DNA from: Burkholderia oklahomensis C6786
GTDB taxonomy: Bacteria; Pseudomonadota; Gammaproteobacteria; Burkholderiales; Burkholderiaceae
Direction of reading: 5' to 3'
DNA length: 64,000 nt
Assembly: GCF_000959365.1 (NCBI RefSeq)
Contig: NZ_CP009556.1
Span: forward strand, 2,790,001-2,854,000
The notes beneath the pieces are model-generated. The model did no database searches. It saw only the letters and a list, made by a program, of their open reading frames with translations, and was not told where the DNA came from. Below are positions 36,812 to 46,748 of the stretch, piece by piece (position 1 is the first letter of the stretch; the number at the start of each line of letters is the position of its first letter). The position numbers were made by a program, and so were the translations under genes.

Positions 36812-37687
36812 TCACGCGCGCGCCTTCGTCCAGCGGGCAAGCGCGGCCCGCGCGAGCGCGTCGAGCGCGAGCCCGATCGCGCCGATCACGACGATCACCG
36901 CCGCGAGCTCCGAATACGCGAGCCGGTCGCGCGTATCGAGCACGAGATAGCCGAGCCCCGCGCTCACGCCGAGCATCTCGGCCGGCACGAGCACGATCCA
37001 CAGTACGCCGATCGCGAGCCGCACGCCGCTCAGCACCGCCGCGGTGATCGCCGGCAGCACGACGTGCCACGCCAGTTCGGTGCGCGTCGCGGCGAGGCTC
37101 TCGCCGAGTTCGAGCCAGCGCCGGTCGATCTGGCCGACGCCCGACGCGGTGCTCATCAGGATCGGCCAGAGCGCGGCGAACGCGAGCAGGAAGCAGATCG
37201 AGCGCTCGCCGATGCCGAACGACATCACCGCGAGCGGCATCCACGACAGCGGCGAGATCATCCGCAGGAACTGGAACGTCGGCGACAGCAGCGCGTCGAG
37301 CCACTTCACGCGCCCGATCAGGAGGCCGAGCGGCACGCCGAGCACGAGCGCGATGCCGAGGCCCGTCGCGACGCGCACGACGCTCACGCGCACGTGCATC
37401 CCGAGGCGCTCATCGTGCAGCAGCGCGGGCACGCTGTCGAGCGCGCGCTCCGGCGCGAACAAGCGGGCGAGCGATTGCGGGCCGGCGAGCCAGTGCGTCG
37501 CCGCCCACCAGAGCGCGATCGTGCAAACGAGCCCGCCGACGCCGATCGCCGCTTCGCGCAGCGGATGCGCGAACGCTCGGCGTCGCGCGCGCACGGCCGC
37601 GGCCGCGGCGCGCGACGCCGTTTCGCCTTCACAACGAGAAGCCGTGCCGCCGCCCGCCGACGCGCGCCGAACCGATACGTCAGACAA
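36812..37687 (-). CDS. ABC transporter permease, sulfonate/nitrate/taurine type
   Basis: 291 residues with about six membrane segments after an Arg-rich cytoplasmic N-terminus. The binding-protein-dependent permease signature is present around ELGESLAATRTELAWHVVLPA (EAA loop), and WMPLAVMSFGIGERSICFLL is typical of the SsuC/NrtB group. It forms the membrane channel for the binding protein and ATPase encoded upstream. Its ATG overlaps the binding-protein stop by 8 bases, so the genes are coupled. Substrate unknown; organosulfur compounds are the best guess from the linked flavoprotein. Confidence 0.85.
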   Translation of the reverse strand: MSDVSVRRASAGGGTASRCEGETASRAAAAAVRARRRAFAHPLREAAIGVGGLVCTIALWWAATHWLAGPQSLARLFAPERALDSVPALLHDERLGMHVRVSVVRVATGLGIALVLGVPLGLLIGRVKWLDALLSPTFQFLRMISPLSWMPLAVMSFGIGERSICFLLAFAALWPILMSTASGVGQIDRRWLELGESLAATRTELAWHVVLPAITAAVLSGVRLAIGVLWIVLVPAEMLGVSAGLGYLVLDTRDRLAYSELAAVIVVIGAIGLALDALARAALARWTKARA

Positions 37688-38870
37688 CGATCGTCTCCTC
37701 GCGCGAGTACGATTCCGGCAGCCCGAACGCCGCGAGGCCGCCGACGGCCGCGATGCTCTTCCTGACGAACCGCGCGTCGACGAGCTCGCCCGCGACGCGC
37801 GCCGGATCGAGCCGCTCGAGGAAGCGCGTATCGCCGTCCATCGCGGTGCGCTTCAGGCGCCGCACGAGCTCTTCGGTATAGCTCGGGAACGGATACGGCT
37901 GAAAATCGATCCGCTTCTCCTGCCAGCCGGCGTGCCGGATCGCGCCGCGCGCGCGGTAGTCGGCGTCGAGCGCGGCCGACGGCGCGAGCACGCGCGACAA
38001 CGCCTGCACGGTGTGCGGCGTGTAATGCTGCGCGCCCTCCTTCGACAGCAGCCGCGCGGTCTCGTCCGGATGCGCGCGCGCCCAGAGCTGCGCCTTCACG
38101 ATCGCGTCGACGACCTTCTGCGACCATTGCGGCCGCGCGTTCAGATCCCGCTCGTGCATGAACACGACGCAGCACGCGTGGTTCTTCCACACGTCGCCGG
38201 TGAACCGCAGGATCTTGCCGATCTTCATCAATTCGACCGCCGCGTTGAACGGTTCCGCGACGATGTAGCCCGCGATCTGCCCGGCCGCGAGCGCGGGCGG
38301 CATGTCGGCGGGCGCCATCACGACGAGGTTCACCTCGTTCGCCGCGACGCCGCCCGAGCGCTTGAGCACCGGCGCGAGCCCGTTCTCGCGCAGCAGGTGC
38401 TGCAGCACGACGTTGTGAATCGAATACCAGAACGGCACCGCGACGGTCTTGCCGCCGAGCCGGCGGACGTCGTCGATCGCGGGCGCGACCGTCAGCGCCG
38501 AGCCGTTCACGTGATTCCATGCGACGACCTTCGCCGGCACGCCGCTGCCGTAGCGCGCCCACACCGTCATCGGCGACAGCAGATGAACGACGTTGACCTG
38601 CCCCGACAGGAACGCCTCGACGAGCTGCGCCCAGCTCCGCAGCAGCCGCGGCCTCTCGGCCGCGACGCCCGCCGCTTCGAAATAGCCGTTGTGATGCGCG
38701 ACGAGGAGCGGCGCGGCATCGGTGATCGGCAGATAGCCGATCCGCACCGGCGCATCGGGCTCGGAAGCCGCGCGCGCGGCGCGTTGCGCGAGCAGCGGCG
38801 TCGCCGCCGCGCTCGTAAACAGCGCGGCGAGCTTCAGCCACTCGCGGCGTGTGATCGGTACATCGCACAT
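37680..38870 (-). CDS. ABC transporter substrate-binding protein with Tat signal
   Basis: 396 residues from the ATG at 38870 (a TTG 27 bases upstream is less likely). The N-terminus TRREWLKLAALFTSAAA is a twin-arginine signal peptide, so the protein is probably exported folded to the periplasm. RIGYLPITDAAPLLVAHHNGYF and GYIVAEPFNAAVELMKIGKI are landmarks of the NrtA/SsuA-type binding proteins. It should capture the substrate for the linked permease and ATPase. The ATPase stop is 27 bp upstream. Confidence 0.85.
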   Translation of the reverse strand: MCDVPITRREWLKLAALFTSAAATPLLAQRAARAASEPDAPVRIGYLPITDAAPLLVAHHNGYFEAAGVAAERPRLLRSWAQLVEAFLSGQVNVVHLLSPMTVWARYGSGVPAKVVAWNHVNGSALTVAPAIDDVRRLGGKTVAVPFWYSIHNVVLQHLLRENGLAPVLKRSGGVAANEVNLVVMAPADMPPALAAGQIAGYIVAEPFNAAVELMKIGKILRFTGDVWKNHACCVVFMHERDLNARPQWSQKVVDAIVKAQLWARAHPDETARLLSKEGAQHYTPHTVQALSRVLAPSAALDADYRARGAIRHAGWQEKRIDFQPYPFPSYTEELVRRLKRTAMDGDTRFLERLDPARVAGELVDARFVRKSIAAVGGLAAFGLPESYSREETIVV

Positions 38871-38897
38871 GGTCGGTCCGTTGACGGAAGAAAGCAA

Positions 38898-39893
38898 TCA
38901 GGCGGCGGGAAACGCGTCGCTCGCGCGTGCGCGCCCCTCGGCTTCGGGCGCGTCGCGCAGCGCGCGCAACGTGCGGAGAATCTCGACGCGCAGCGCGTCG
39001 AGACGTTCCAGTCGTTCGTGCTGTTCGTGCTGTTCGAATTCGTTCCGTGACGCAGCGCGCGTCGCCGACGCAGCGCGGATCACGGACGCCTTCGATACGT
39101 CGGGCACGACGGGAAGACGAGACGCGGCGTCGGTCGCGAGCGAGCCGCGCGCATCCGACGCATCGCGCCGGTCGCCCTCGCCCGGGCGCATCTCGAAGCC
39201 TCCCCGCGCCGCCGCACGCTCGGCGATCGTCCACACGCCGGCCGTCCCGCCGCGCCCGTCGAGCAGCACGATGCGGTCCGCGACGCGCAGCGCCTCGTCG
39301 ATGTCGTGCGTGACGAGCACGGTCGCCGCCCGCGTGTCGGCGACGACGCGCAGCAGCAGGTCCTGCATGTCGGTGCGCGTCGCGGCGTCGAGCGCGCCGA
39401 ACGGCTCGTCGAGCAGCAGCACCTGCGGCTGCCGTGCGATCGCGCGCGCGAGTGCGACCCGCTGCGCCATCCCGCCCGACAGTTGCGACGGATAGTGGCC
39501 GCGCGCATGCGCGAGCCCGACTTCGTCGATCGCCCATGCGACGCGCCGCGCGCGCTCGTCGCGCGTCAAGCGCGGCTGCCGCTTGAAGTCGAGCCCGAAC
39601 GCGACGTTCTTCTCGACCGACAGCCACGGCAGCAGGCTCGCCTCCTGAAACATCAGCACGACGTGCGGGTGCGGTCCGTCGAGCGCGCGGCCCGCCATCG
39701 CGATCGAGCCGGACACAGGCTTGCGCAGGCCGGCCAGCACGCGCAGCAGGCTCGACTTGCCCGCGCCGCTCGCGCCGAGCACCGCGACTCGTTCGCCCGT
39801 GTCGACCGCGAGATCGAAGCGGTCGAGCACGGGCGGCCGGGTCGCGTCGTAGGCGAGCGTCAGCGCGCGAGCATCGAGGCGCGACGTGCTCAT
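38898..39893 (-). CDS. ABC transporter ATP-binding protein, SsuB/TauB-like
   Basis: 331 residues. Walker A GASGAGKSSLL, Q-loop MFQEASLLPWL, signature LSGGMAQRVALARAIA and Walker B VLLLDEPFGALD are all intact, in the first 210 residues. From about residue 240 there is an extra 90-residue tail, rich in Ala, Asp and Arg and ending in a charged helix (NEFEQHEQHERLERLDALR), absent from ordinary SsuB proteins and partly encoded by 9-bp repeats near 39015-39032. The ATG overlaps the stop of the acyl-CoA-dehydrogenase-like gene as ATGA. It powers import with the two following genes. Confidence 0.87.
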   Translation of the reverse strand: MSTSRLDARALTLAYDATRPPVLDRFDLAVDTGERVAVLGASGAGKSSLLRVLAGLRKPVSGSIAMAGRALDGPHPHVVLMFQEASLLPWLSVEKNVAFGLDFKRQPRLTRDERARRVAWAIDEVGLAHARGHYPSQLSGGMAQRVALARAIARQPQVLLLDEPFGALDAATRTDMQDLLLRVVADTRAATVLVTHDIDEALRVADRIVLLDGRGGTAGVWTIAERAAARGGFEMRPGEGDRRDASDARGSLATDAASRLPVVPDVSKASVIRAASATRAASRNEFEQHEQHERLERLDALRVEILRTLRALRDAPEAEGRARASDAFPAA

Positions 39894-41005
39894 GCGGCGT
39901 CGCGCGCCGCGTGCTTCGCGAGCTCGCTCTTCAATTGCACGAGGCTCGGCGTGACGACCGGCACGAACGCGGCCTCGCGCCAGCGTCGCTCGAAGCCGTT
40001 GTCGGCGCCGTCTCGCCGCACGTACGCGCGGCCGCCGCTCGCCTGCAGCTCGAGGTGCACGGCCGTCTGCGCAAGCTCGGCGAGCGCGATTCGGATCTTG
40101 AAGAGCCTTGCGCGCTGCGCGCCGAACGCGCCGTCGCGCAGCCCGGCGACGAGACGCTCGACGGTCGCGTCGAGCGCGTTGCTCGCGGCCGCGATTTCCG
40201 TGTCGAGCACGCGCCGCGCGGCGCCCGCCGAGCGGCGCGCCTCGTCGAGCGAGCGGCTCGCGAGCCCGATCGCCATCGCGCATTGCATGCCGAGAAACGC
40301 GGGACGCACGGCAGGCAGGAACGCGTGCGCATCGTCGTGAATCCGCCAGCGCGCGTCGAGTGCGACGTCGTCGAACCGCAGCGCGGCCGTATTGCTGCCG
40401 CGCAACGCGATCAGATCGAGGTCGTCGCTTCTCGCGAGACCGGCCGCATCGTCGCGCACCGCGAAGATCGACGCCGCGCGCCCTTCGTGCGCAACCGCGA
40501 CCGCGACGAGCGCACCGCCCGGCCGCACGTTCGTCACCCACGGCAGCGCACCGTTCAGACGCCATGCTTCGGAAGACGAAGGATCGGGCGTCGCGTCGAG
40601 CTGCAGCGATTCGATTCCCTGCAGATACTTCATCGCGTTCGACAGGCCGGTCGCGCCGGCCGCTTCGCCGTTCAACAGCGACGGCAGCCAGCGCGCGCGC
40701 AGCCCGGCATTCGGGCTGTGCAGCAGATATTCGATGAAGGTGCGCTGCGCCCAGCACACGAACGCGGCCGTCAGCGAATGCCGGGCGAGCGCGGCGATCG
40801 TCGCGACCGCCTCGACGACGTCGGCCGCCGCGCCGTCGCGCTCGGGCACGCCCGCGCGAAACGCGCCCGCCGCGGCGAGGCGCGGCACGAGCCGCTGCTT
40901 CGATTCGGACGACGTGTCGAGCGACGCCGCGTGCGCGTCGAGCCAATCGGTCAGCGCCGGATCGAGCGCGATCCGGGTCAGGCGGGTTGCGTGCGAGGTT
41001 CCCAT
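39890..41005 (-). CDS. Acyl-CoA dehydrogenase/DszC-like flavoprotein
   Basis: 371 residues. The N-terminal helical region, a central LSNAMKYLQGIESLQL and SEAWRLNGALPWVTNVRPGG segment, and a C-terminal helical bundle match the acyl-CoA dehydrogenase fold in its monooxygenase branch (DszC, SfnC). The usual catalytic Glu of dehydrogenases is not evident. Members of this branch use reduced flavin to oxidise sulfur or nitrogen compounds. It is translationally coupled to the ABC ATPase and overlaps the AhpD-like gene by 28 bases, so it likely acts on the imported compound. The substrate is inferred only. Confidence 0.75.
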   Translation of the reverse strand: MGTSHATRLTRIALDPALTDWLDAHAASLDTSSESKQRLVPRLAAAGAFRAGVPERDGAAADVVEAVATIAALARHSLTAAFVCWAQRTFIEYLLHSPNAGLRARWLPSLLNGEAAGATGLSNAMKYLQGIESLQLDATPDPSSSEAWRLNGALPWVTNVRPGGALVAVAVAHEGRAASIFAVRDDAAGLARSDDLDLIALRGSNTAALRFDDVALDARWRIHDDAHAFLPAVRPAFLGMQCAMAIGLASRSLDEARRSAGAARRVLDTEIAAASNALDATVERLVAGLRDGAFGAQRARLFKIRIALAELAQTAVHLELQASGGRAYVRRDGADNGFERRWREAAFVPVVTPSLVQLKSELAKHAARDAA

Positions 41006-41544
41006 CGGTAGGCGGCCAGTTCAGGATTCAATTCGTTTTGCGCGAGATTGTTCGCGAAGTTGCAGAGCGTCGCGAGGCTCACGCCGAGCACGATCTCGAG
41101 CGCGTTCGCGCGCGTGAAGCCCGCGGCGAGAAATGCATCGAACTGCGCGTCGCCGACCGCGCCGCGCGTCGCGATCACCGCGCGCGTGAACGTCGCGACC
41201 GCCGCGAGACGCGCGTCGGCGGGCGGCTCGCCCGCGCGCAGCGCGTCGACGTCCGCATTCGGGACGTGCGCCTTCTTCAGCGCGACCGCGGTATGCCCGG
41301 CGACGCAGAAGCCGCAGCCGTGCGTCGCGGCGGCCGTGATCTGCACGGCTTCGCGCTCGGCGAGCGTGAGGCCGCTGCGGCCGTTGATCTCGGCGACGGT
41401 CAGATAGGTTTCGAGCGCCGTCGGCGCGTTCGCGAGCGACGCGACGAGATTCGGCAGGAAGCCGTTGCTGTTCAGCGTCCGGGTGAGATACGGGACGCTC
41501 GCTTCGGGCGCGTCGCGCGGCGTGAGAAGAGGAAGTCGGCTCAT
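40978..41544 (-). CDS. AhpD-like/carboxymuconolactone decarboxylase family protein
   Basis: 188 residues. The AhpD-type redox motif CGFCVAGH (CxxC followed by His) lies in ATHGCGFCVAGHTAVALKKA at about residue 85. Such proteins are small helical peroxidases or reductases. It is the first gene of the leftward operon with the flavoprotein and ABC importer, where it may remove peroxides made by an uncoupled flavin monooxygenase. The start MSRLPLLTPRDAPEASVPYL matches the usual N-terminus. Confidence 0.85.
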   Translation of the reverse strand: MSRLPLLTPRDAPEASVPYLTRTLNSNGFLPNLVASLANAPTALETYLTVAEINGRSGLTLAEREAVQITAAATHGCGFCVAGHTAVALKKAHVPNADVDALRAGEPPADARLAAVATFTRAVIATRGAVGDAQFDAFLAAGFTRANALEIVLGVSLATLCNFANNLAQNELNPELAAYRWEPRTQPA

Positions 41545-41701
41545 GTGAGGCTCCGGATGGGATGCATCATTGTCCGAAGCGCGCCGACGGCGGGCAATGC
41601 GCGAAGGTCTGCGAGTGCTGCGAATTCGTCCACGCGCGCGAAGCGGCGAACGAAAGGACGAAGCGGGCGCTATCGCGCGCCGGCGAAGCGACGGAGCCCG
41701 C

Positions 41702-42697
41702 TCAATGCAACGCGGCGTTCGCGCCAGCGGCATGCGGGCCGCCGGCCGTGCGACCGGGCGGCGGCGCACCGCCCTGCTCGCGCCGGTATGCGCCCGGCTG
41801 AAGCCCGACGGTCCGCTTGAACGCATGCGCGAACGCCGATTCCGACTGGTAGCCGACCCATTCGGCGACGCGCGCGATCGCCTCGCCCTGCCGCAGCATC
41901 TCGGCCGCGATCTTCATCCGGATCAGCGTGACGAATTGCGCGGGCGGCTGGCCGCACGCGTCGACGAAGCGCTTGAAGAACGTCGCGCGGGACATGTGCG
42001 CGAACGACGCCATCGCGTCGGTCGTCCACGCATCGCCCGGCCGGTCGATGACGGCCGCGATCAGGCTCGCGAATTCGGCGCGGCGCATCAGCGGCGCGAG
42101 GCCGCTCGCGAGCGAATCGTCGTCGACCGCGTCGCGCACCGCGTAGAAGAACAGCAGTTCGGTCAGCCGCGCGATCAGCGGCGACGGCTCGTCGAACGAG
42201 CCGGGCTTCGCCGCCTCGGCGCGGATCAGCCCGACGATCGCATGGATCTGCCCGGCCGCCGCGCTGCCGCGCCGAACCACGAGGCAATCGGGCAAGTACG
42301 ATGCGATCCAGTCGCTCGAGCCGTTGCGAAACGCGAGAAAGCCGCATGCGAGGCCGACCGCGTCCGGCGCGTCGGGATCGAAGCGCTGCATGGCGGGCGG
42401 CGCCGCGTGCGCGGCGTCGCGCGTGCGAGCGGGCGGCGTCGCGGCGGACGTCAGCGCGTGCGGGAGGTCGCGCATCAGGAACACCGCGTCGCCTTCGGCG
42501 AGCGGCACGCTCGCGCGGCCGTCGAAGACATGCAGCCAGCAGCCGCCATGCAGCACGACGTGGAAGCTCGCCCGCGCGCGGCCGGCCGTCGACGCGCGCC
42601 AGCCGTCGCCGCAATATTGGCCGACGTGAAAGATCGAGCTGACGGGCTCGAGGCTCGACAGCAGCCAGTGGATGATCTTGTCTGTATGCGCCCGCAT
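41702..42697 (-). CDS. AraC family transcriptional regulator, cupin type
   Basis: 331 residues. The N-terminal half is a cupin-like sensor domain (FHVVLHGGCWLHVFDGRASVPLAEGDAVFLMRDLPH); the C-terminal 100 residues hold two helix-turn-helix units (DAMASFAHMSRATFFKRFVDACGQPP and IARVAEWVGYQSESAFAHAFKR). The end GGAPPPGRTAGGPHAAGAN is a flexible tail. It lies 157 bp upstream of the AhpD-like/flavoprotein/ABC unit on the same strand and is the probable regulator of that unit; the inducer is unknown. Confidence 0.88.
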   Translation of the reverse strand: MRAHTDKIIHWLLSSLEPVSSIFHVGQYCGDGWRASTAGRARASFHVVLHGGCWLHVFDGRASVPLAEGDAVFLMRDLPHALTSAATPPARTRDAAHAAPPAMQRFDPDAPDAVGLACGFLAFRNGSSDWIASYLPDCLVVRRGSAAAGQIHAIVGLIRAEAAKPGSFDEPSPLIARLTELLFFYAVRDAVDDDSLASGLAPLMRRAEFASLIAAVIDRPGDAWTTDAMASFAHMSRATFFKRFVDACGQPPAQFVTLIRMKIAAEMLRQGEAIARVAEWVGYQSESAFAHAFKRTVGLQPGAYRREQGGAPPPGRTAGGPHAAGANAALH

Positions 42698-43040
42698 GCG
42701 TCGAGCCCCCGGTCGTGTCGTGTTGGTCGAATGCGATGGTAATCGCATTACGTTAACGGCATCGCGCCGGCAGACAAACCAACGTTTCGTTGGACGCTTA
42801 TGAGCAAGGGAAATAAACGCGGCGCGGCAGGCGTCGAGCGGTTCCGCTCGACGCCTGCCGCTTGGCGGGCATTCGGTTCGGCGTACGGCGCTTCGCTTTG
42901 CGCGCCGCGTCTTGCTTGCCGCTCGTCGCGCATCGCGTCCGATGCCATGCATCGGACTGCGTCACCCCATCGCCCCCGAGCGCATGCCGTGCGTGCGCAC
43001 CGCCCGTCGAGCGGCGCGCATCCGCCGCGGCGCTACGCGC
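42698..43040. other. 343-bp gap downstream of groEL
   Basis: It holds the AraC-regulator promoter and the end of the groESL transcript. The main feature is a perfect 18-bp-stem hairpin (listed separately). No gene was recognised. Confidence 0.45.
42824..42861 (-). terminator. Perfect 18-bp hairpin, likely groESL terminator
   Basis: GCGGCAGGCGTCGAGCGG and its exact reverse complement are separated by two bases. It lies 180 bp beyond the groEL stop; on the minus strand it is followed a few bases later by a short T-rich stretch (TTTATTT), so termination of groESL is the likely role. It might instead act as an mRNA stabiliser. Confidence 0.5.
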
Positions 43041-44985
<1,945 letters not shown>

Positions 44986-45009
44986 TCTCAGGTTTCCTTA
45001 TCGAAGTCG

Positions 45010-45036
45010 TTGGCACTTGGGTTCGATGAGTGCCAA
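45010..45036 (-). promoter_or_regulatory. CIRCE operator (HrcA site) upstream of groES
   Basis: TTGGCACTT-N9-GAGTGCCAA. Each arm differs from the CIRCE consensus TTAGCACTC-N9-GAGTGCTAA at only one or two positions and the 9-base spacer is exact. It indicates repression by HrcA, relieved on heat shock. Confidence 0.85.
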
Positions 45037-45094
45037 TCCGGTGTCGAGTATAGAAACGCGCGGTCGATCGCTCCAATAACGGATTCGCACAAAC

Positions 45095-45556
45095 TTATCG
45101 GCGAATCGCATTAGGGATCGGCGGTCGGCCTGGCGGCCGGCCGCGCTCGAAGAACGCGCCGAGGAACGCCGCCGCTTCGTCCGAGATGCCGATGATCTTG
45201 TTCGTCGCCTGCCGATAGAACTTGAAATTGAGCTCGGTCCCGGGTTGGCCGTCGCTCCAGTCGGTGAAGCGCCTGAGCTCGCTTCGCCCCAGCGGCCGCT
45301 TCGCCAGCGCGGTGCGCTTGATGGCGAGGCTCACGCGCGGCGTTTGCCGGTCGATGCCGGGCGTCTTCGCGACGGCTTCGGCGAAAGTCACGACGCCGCG
45401 CGCGATGAGGCCTTGCCCACCCTCGTTCTCGCTCGCGAATACGAAAATCGTGTCGCCCCCGGCGATATGCTTGCCGCCGTACATCGTCTTTTGCGCAGTG
45501 AACGCGAACGTCTTCGCCTGCGGATCGCTCACTTCGGCTTTGATCGCGAATGCCAT
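45095..45556 (-). CDS. Conserved hypothetical protein
   Basis: 153 residues; not recognised with confidence. It starts MAFAIKAEVSDPQAKTFAF, where the coding pattern begins; the open frame upstream of that ATG is not supported. The sequence is soluble, mixed alpha/beta, with GGDTIFVFASENEGGQGLIARGVV in the middle, a pattern reminiscent of PUA-like (ASCH or EVE) folds that bind modified nucleotides, but this is only a resemblance. The C-terminus GRPPGRPPIPNAIRR is basic and Pro-rich. It sits 99 bp downstream of agmatinase on the same strand, just before groES. Confidence 0.6.
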   Translation of the reverse strand: MAFAIKAEVSDPQAKTFAFTAQKTMYGGKHIAGGDTIFVFASENEGGQGLIARGVVTFAEAVAKTPGIDRQTPRVSLAIKRTALAKRPLGRSELRRFTDWSDGQPGTELNFKFYRQATNKIIGISDEAAAFLGAFFERGRPPGRPPIPNAIRR

Positions 45557-45655
45557 GCCTCGCCTCCGCCCGCAGAAAATTATGTTGTCGTTCCGGCCGG
45601 CCATCTGCGCGCCGTCGCTCCCGCAATGGGAGCGAGGGCCGTTCAACACTGCCGG

Positions 45656-46618
45656 TTAGCGCGCGCCGACCTTGCGCTGCCGCCACAGGCACAGCAGATC
45701 GCACGCGATGTGCGCGGCCGCGATCGCGGTGATCTCGCTCTGGTCGTACGCGGGCGCGACTTCGACGACGTCCGCGCCGATCAGGTTCACGCCGCCCAGG
45801 CCGCGCACGATCGCGAGCGCCTGCGCGGACGACAGCCCGCCCGCGACCGGCGTGCCCGTGCCCGGCGCGAACGCGGGATCGAGGCAGTCGATGTCGAACG
45901 TCAGATAGGCGGGCCGATCGCCGACGATCGAGCGGATGCGTTCGAGCGCCGCGCGCGGACCGTGCTCGTGCACCCACGCGGCGTCGAGCACGTCGATGCC
46001 GAGATAGTCGTCGTTCCACGTGCGGATGCCGATCTGCACCGACGTCTTCGGATCGATCAGCCCTTCGTCGACCGCCTTGTAGAACATCGTGCCGTGATTG
46101 AGGCTGTCCGGATCGTCGTCGGCCCACGTGTCGCAGTGCGCGTCGAAATGGATCAGCGACAGCGGCTTGCCGTATTGCTCCGCGTGCGCAATCAGCAGCG
46201 GATACGTGATGTAGTGATCGCCGCCGAACGTCAGCATCTTCGCGTTCGAACGCAGGATCGTCCGCGCGTGCTCGACGATCGCGGGCTTGATCGTCAGCGG
46301 ATTGTGCGCGTCGAACCAGCAGTCGCCGTAGTCGATCACCGCGAGATCGTCGAACGGATCGAAGCCCCACGGATATGGATGGAGCTCCGCGAGCTGCACG
46401 CTCGCCGCGCGCACCGCGGACGGGCCGAGGCGCGCGCCGGACCGAAACGTCGTCGCGAGATCGAGCGGCACGCCGGACACGGCGACGTCGACGCCGTCGA
46501 GATCGCGGCTGTAGTTGCGTCGCATGAACGACAGCACGCCCGCGTAGGTGTTTTCGATCGAGGAGCCGTAGAGAGATGGACGGCGGATCGCGCCGTCGCC
46601 ATAGAGCGTTTCATTCAT
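45656..46618 (-). CDS. speB: Agmatinase / ureohydrolase family enzyme
   Basis: 320 residues. It hydrolyses agmatine (or a related guanidino compound such as guanidinobutyrate) to putrescine (or the matching amine) and urea. The dinuclear manganese site is visible as GGDHYITYPLL, HFDAHCDTW and FDIDCLDPAFAPGTGTPVAGG. The substrate is inferred from context: puuC and puuR lie upstream on the same strand and the putrescine genes are divergent, favouring agmatine. It starts 130 bp after puuC. Confidence 0.85.
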   Translation of the reverse strand: MNETLYGDGAIRRPSLYGSSIENTYAGVLSFMRRNYSRDLDGVDVAVSGVPLDLATTFRSGARLGPSAVRAASVQLAELHPYPWGFDPFDDLAVIDYGDCWFDAHNPLTIKPAIVEHARTILRSNAKMLTFGGDHYITYPLLIAHAEQYGKPLSLIHFDAHCDTWADDDPDSLNHGTMFYKAVDEGLIDPKTSVQIGIRTWNDDYLGIDVLDAAWVHEHGPRAALERIRSIVGDRPAYLTFDIDCLDPAFAPGTGTPVAGGLSSAQALAIVRGLGGVNLIGADVVEVAPAYDQSEITAIAAAHIACDLLCLWRQRKVGAR

Positions 46619-46748
46619 CGAATGACCCGATGGAGGGACCGGCCCGTTCGCGGCGCTGCAAGAGAAAAGGCGAACGGGCCGGCGGTCGGATTCATTGGGA
46701 ACGCGGCGGCGCGATGCGTTCGCGCCGCCGCGCTGGCTTGCGAATCCT

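Noticed and set aside
42824..42861. Perfect hairpin considered as an inverted repeat of an insertion sequence
   Set aside because: The arms are only two bases apart, no transposase or target duplication is near, and the position after groEL fits a transcript end.
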